Shown here piece by piece: positions 15,613-17,049 of a stretch of DNA of 17,049 bases (position 1 is the first letter of the stretch; each line of letters opens with the position of its first letter). The stretch is from positions 1 to 17,049 of the forward strand of contig CALZMK010000005.1 of the NCBI GenBank assembly GCA_945788545.1, in the 5' to 3' direction. Made by a program: the position numbers and the translations under genes. This stretch comes from an uncultured Prevotella sp. (GTDB taxonomy: Bacteria > Bacteroidota > Bacteroidia > Bacteroidales > Bacteroidaceae). A model generated the notes under the pieces. It ran no database searches, was not told the origin of the DNA, and was given only the letters and a program-made list of their open reading frames with translations.

Positions 15613-17049
15613 ATGATGAAAAATTTATTTCTATCCTCACTTGCCCTCGCTGCTGCCCTTAGTGCATCGGCTCAACGGCAAACACTCACACTGAGCGACG
15701 GTTGGTCGTTCTCGCGCGACAACGTGGAATGGACCGACGTAAGGATTCCCCACGACTGGGCCATTGCCGGTCCGTTCGACAAGAAATGGGACCTACAGTT
15801 TGTTGCCATCGAGCAAAACGGCGAGACCGAGAAAACCGAGAAGTCGGGACGCTCGGGTGCCCTTCCATGGATTGGCGAGGGACACTATCGCACTAAGGTG
15901 AAGTTGCCCAAGGGCTACTCGCGTGCCGTCCTCATGATCGACGGAGCCATGAGTCAGCCCACAGTGTTTATCAATGGCAAGAAGGCTGGATATTGGGCCT
16001 ACGGATATAATGCCTTCAACATCGACGCCACCGACTACCTGAAGTTCGACGGCAGTGAAAACGAGATTGTCATCGACCTCAAGAATGTGGAGGAGAGCAG
16101 CCGATGGTATCCCGGAGGCGGACTATATCGCCCCGTGCGCCTGTTGCTCACCGGCAAATGCCAGTTTGCACCATGGGAGACTATCATCCGCACTGTCTCT
16201 GCCGATGCCTCCAAGGCCACCGTCAGCGTATCAGCCAAGTTGACCGACTTCCCCAAGGGCTGCACCGTGAATGCAGAAATCCTTGATTCCAAAGGCAGCA
16301 AGGTATGCCTTGTCAACTGCGCCCCCAAGAACGGCGAGATTAACATCCCCAATATCTCAATCACAAATCCAAGTCTTTGGTCGCCCGAGTCACCTTATTT
16401 GTATACCCTCCGCCTCTCGGTGGTGAAGGGCAACAACAAGGTGCTCGACCAGGAGACAACCCGATTCGGCATCCGCACCATCAGTGTGTCAAAGGAAGGC
16501 GGATTCCAGCTCAATGGTGTGTCACGCAAGATCAAGGGCGTATGTCTCCACCATGATCTCGGTCCGCTTGGAGCCGCCGAGAGCAAGGCTGCCCTCATCC
16601 GTCAGATAAAGACCATGAAGGATATGGGCTGCGACGCCATTCGTACCGCCCACAACATGCCTTCCACCATGCAGATGGAGCTCTGCGACTCACTCGGTAT
16701 GATGGTGATGGCCGAGAGCTTCGACATGTGGATATATCCCAAATGCAAGAACGGCTATGCCACCTTCTTCAAGGAATGGGCAGACAAGGACATCATCAAT
16801 CTCGTGAAGCACCACCGCAACCATCCCTCCATCGTGATGTGGAGCATAGGCAACGAGATTCCCGAGCAGTGGAGCAAGGAGGGCGTGGAGATATCCAAGC
16901 GCCTTCAGGATCTCTGCCATCAATACGACCCCACCCGTCCTGTCACTCAGGGCATGGACCGTGCCGAGGCAGCCTTGAAGTCGGGCTTTGCCCAGGTGAT
17001 GGACGTTCCCGGATTCAACTATCGTGTCCACAAGTATGAGAACAACATC
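15613..17049 (+). CDS. Secreted GH2 glycoside hydrolase (beta-galactosidase family), 3' end missing
   Basis: The reading frame is open from the ATG at 15613 for 479 codons to the window edge. A signal peptide is clear: MMKNLFLSSLALAAALSASA followed by Gln21, with likely cleavage between Ala20 and Gln21, so it is exported to the periplasm or beyond. IPHDWAIAGPFD at about 45-56 and GALPWIGEGHYRTKV at about 82-96 mark the GH2 sugar-binding domain. GGGLYRPVRLL at 168-178 and WSPESPYLYTLRL lie at its end and in the immunoglobulin-like domain. The barrel starts near LNGVSRKIKGVCLHHD. IRTAHNMP at 353-360 and SIGNEIPE at 411-418 follow, with Glu415 as the general acid/base. The nucleophile glutamate lies beyond the edge. 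Substrate could be a beta-galactoside or another beta-glycoside such as mannoside or glucuronide. It starts 8 bases after the helicase stop. Confidence 0.93.
   Translation, partial: MMKNLFLSSLALAAALSASAQRQTLTLSDGWSFSRDNVEWTDVRIPHDWAIAGPFDKKWDLQFVAIEQNGETEKTEKSGRSGALPWIGEGHYRTKVKLPKGYSRAVLMIDGAMSQPTVFINGKKAGYWAYGYNAFNIDATDYLKFDGSENEIVIDLKNVEESSRWYPGGGLYRPVRLLLTGKCQFAPWETIIRTVSADASKATVSVSAKLTDFPKGCTVNAEILDSKGSKVCLVNCAPKNGEINIPNISITNPSLWSPESPYLYTLRLSVVKGNNKVLDQETTRFGIRTISVSKEGGFQLNGVSRKIKGVCLHHDLGPLGAAESKAALIRQIKTMKDMGCDAIRTAHNMPSTMQMELCDSLGMMVMAESFDMWIYPKCKNGYATFFKEWADKDIINLVKHHRNHPSIVMWSIGNEIPEQWSKEGVEISKRLQDLCHQYDPTRPVTQGMDRAEAALKSGFAQVMDVPGFNYRVHKYENNI

Overview
The window reads as chromosomal DNA of a Bacteroidales bacterium, most likely a Prevotella-like member. 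Four things point there: promoters of the TAnnTTTG type instead of sigma70 boxes; A/T-rich leaders without clear Shine-Dalgarno sequences; a single-chain LpxC-FabZ fusion; and a bifunctional HisB with PurM and LpxA variants of the kind I associate with Bacteroidetes. Coding density is very high. The longest gap between genes is about 107 bases. I see no rRNA, tRNA, CRISPR array, insertion sequence or phage gene.

Layout: at the left edge the 5' part of a Gfo/Idh/MocA oxidoreductase gene runs leftward (1-297). It is divergent from a gene for an unrecognised multi-pass membrane protein (378-1166), which overlaps hisB (1135-2214). A promoter then precedes a housekeeping run on the + strand: ubiE/menG (menaquinone methylation), aroE (shikimate pathway), purM (purine synthesis), prfA (release factor 1) and pyrF (pyrimidine synthesis).

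A second clear promoter at about 7104 heads lpxD, lpxC-fabZ, lpxA and miaA. These supply three early lipid A enzymes plus the fatty-acid dehydratase that competes for the same hydroxyacyl-ACP, followed by the tRNA A37 prenyltransferase. miaA overlaps a class A penicillin-binding protein gene. That gene abuts a Pif1-like helicase/ATPase gene with a TPR-like tail. A secreted GH2 glycoside hydrolase begins 8 bases later and runs off the right edge. From lpxD onward the spacing fits one long transcription unit centred on envelope biogenesis.

Most of the window is ordinary core metabolism. The less ordinary signals are small and intergenic. prfA is bracketed by two similar modules, each a hairpin at the upstream gene's stop codon followed by a tandem A/T-rich 16-bp repeat. 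A perfect 14-bp tandem repeat lies before lpxA. A back-to-back promoter pair lies at 318-346. I found no convincing undescribed multi-gene system.
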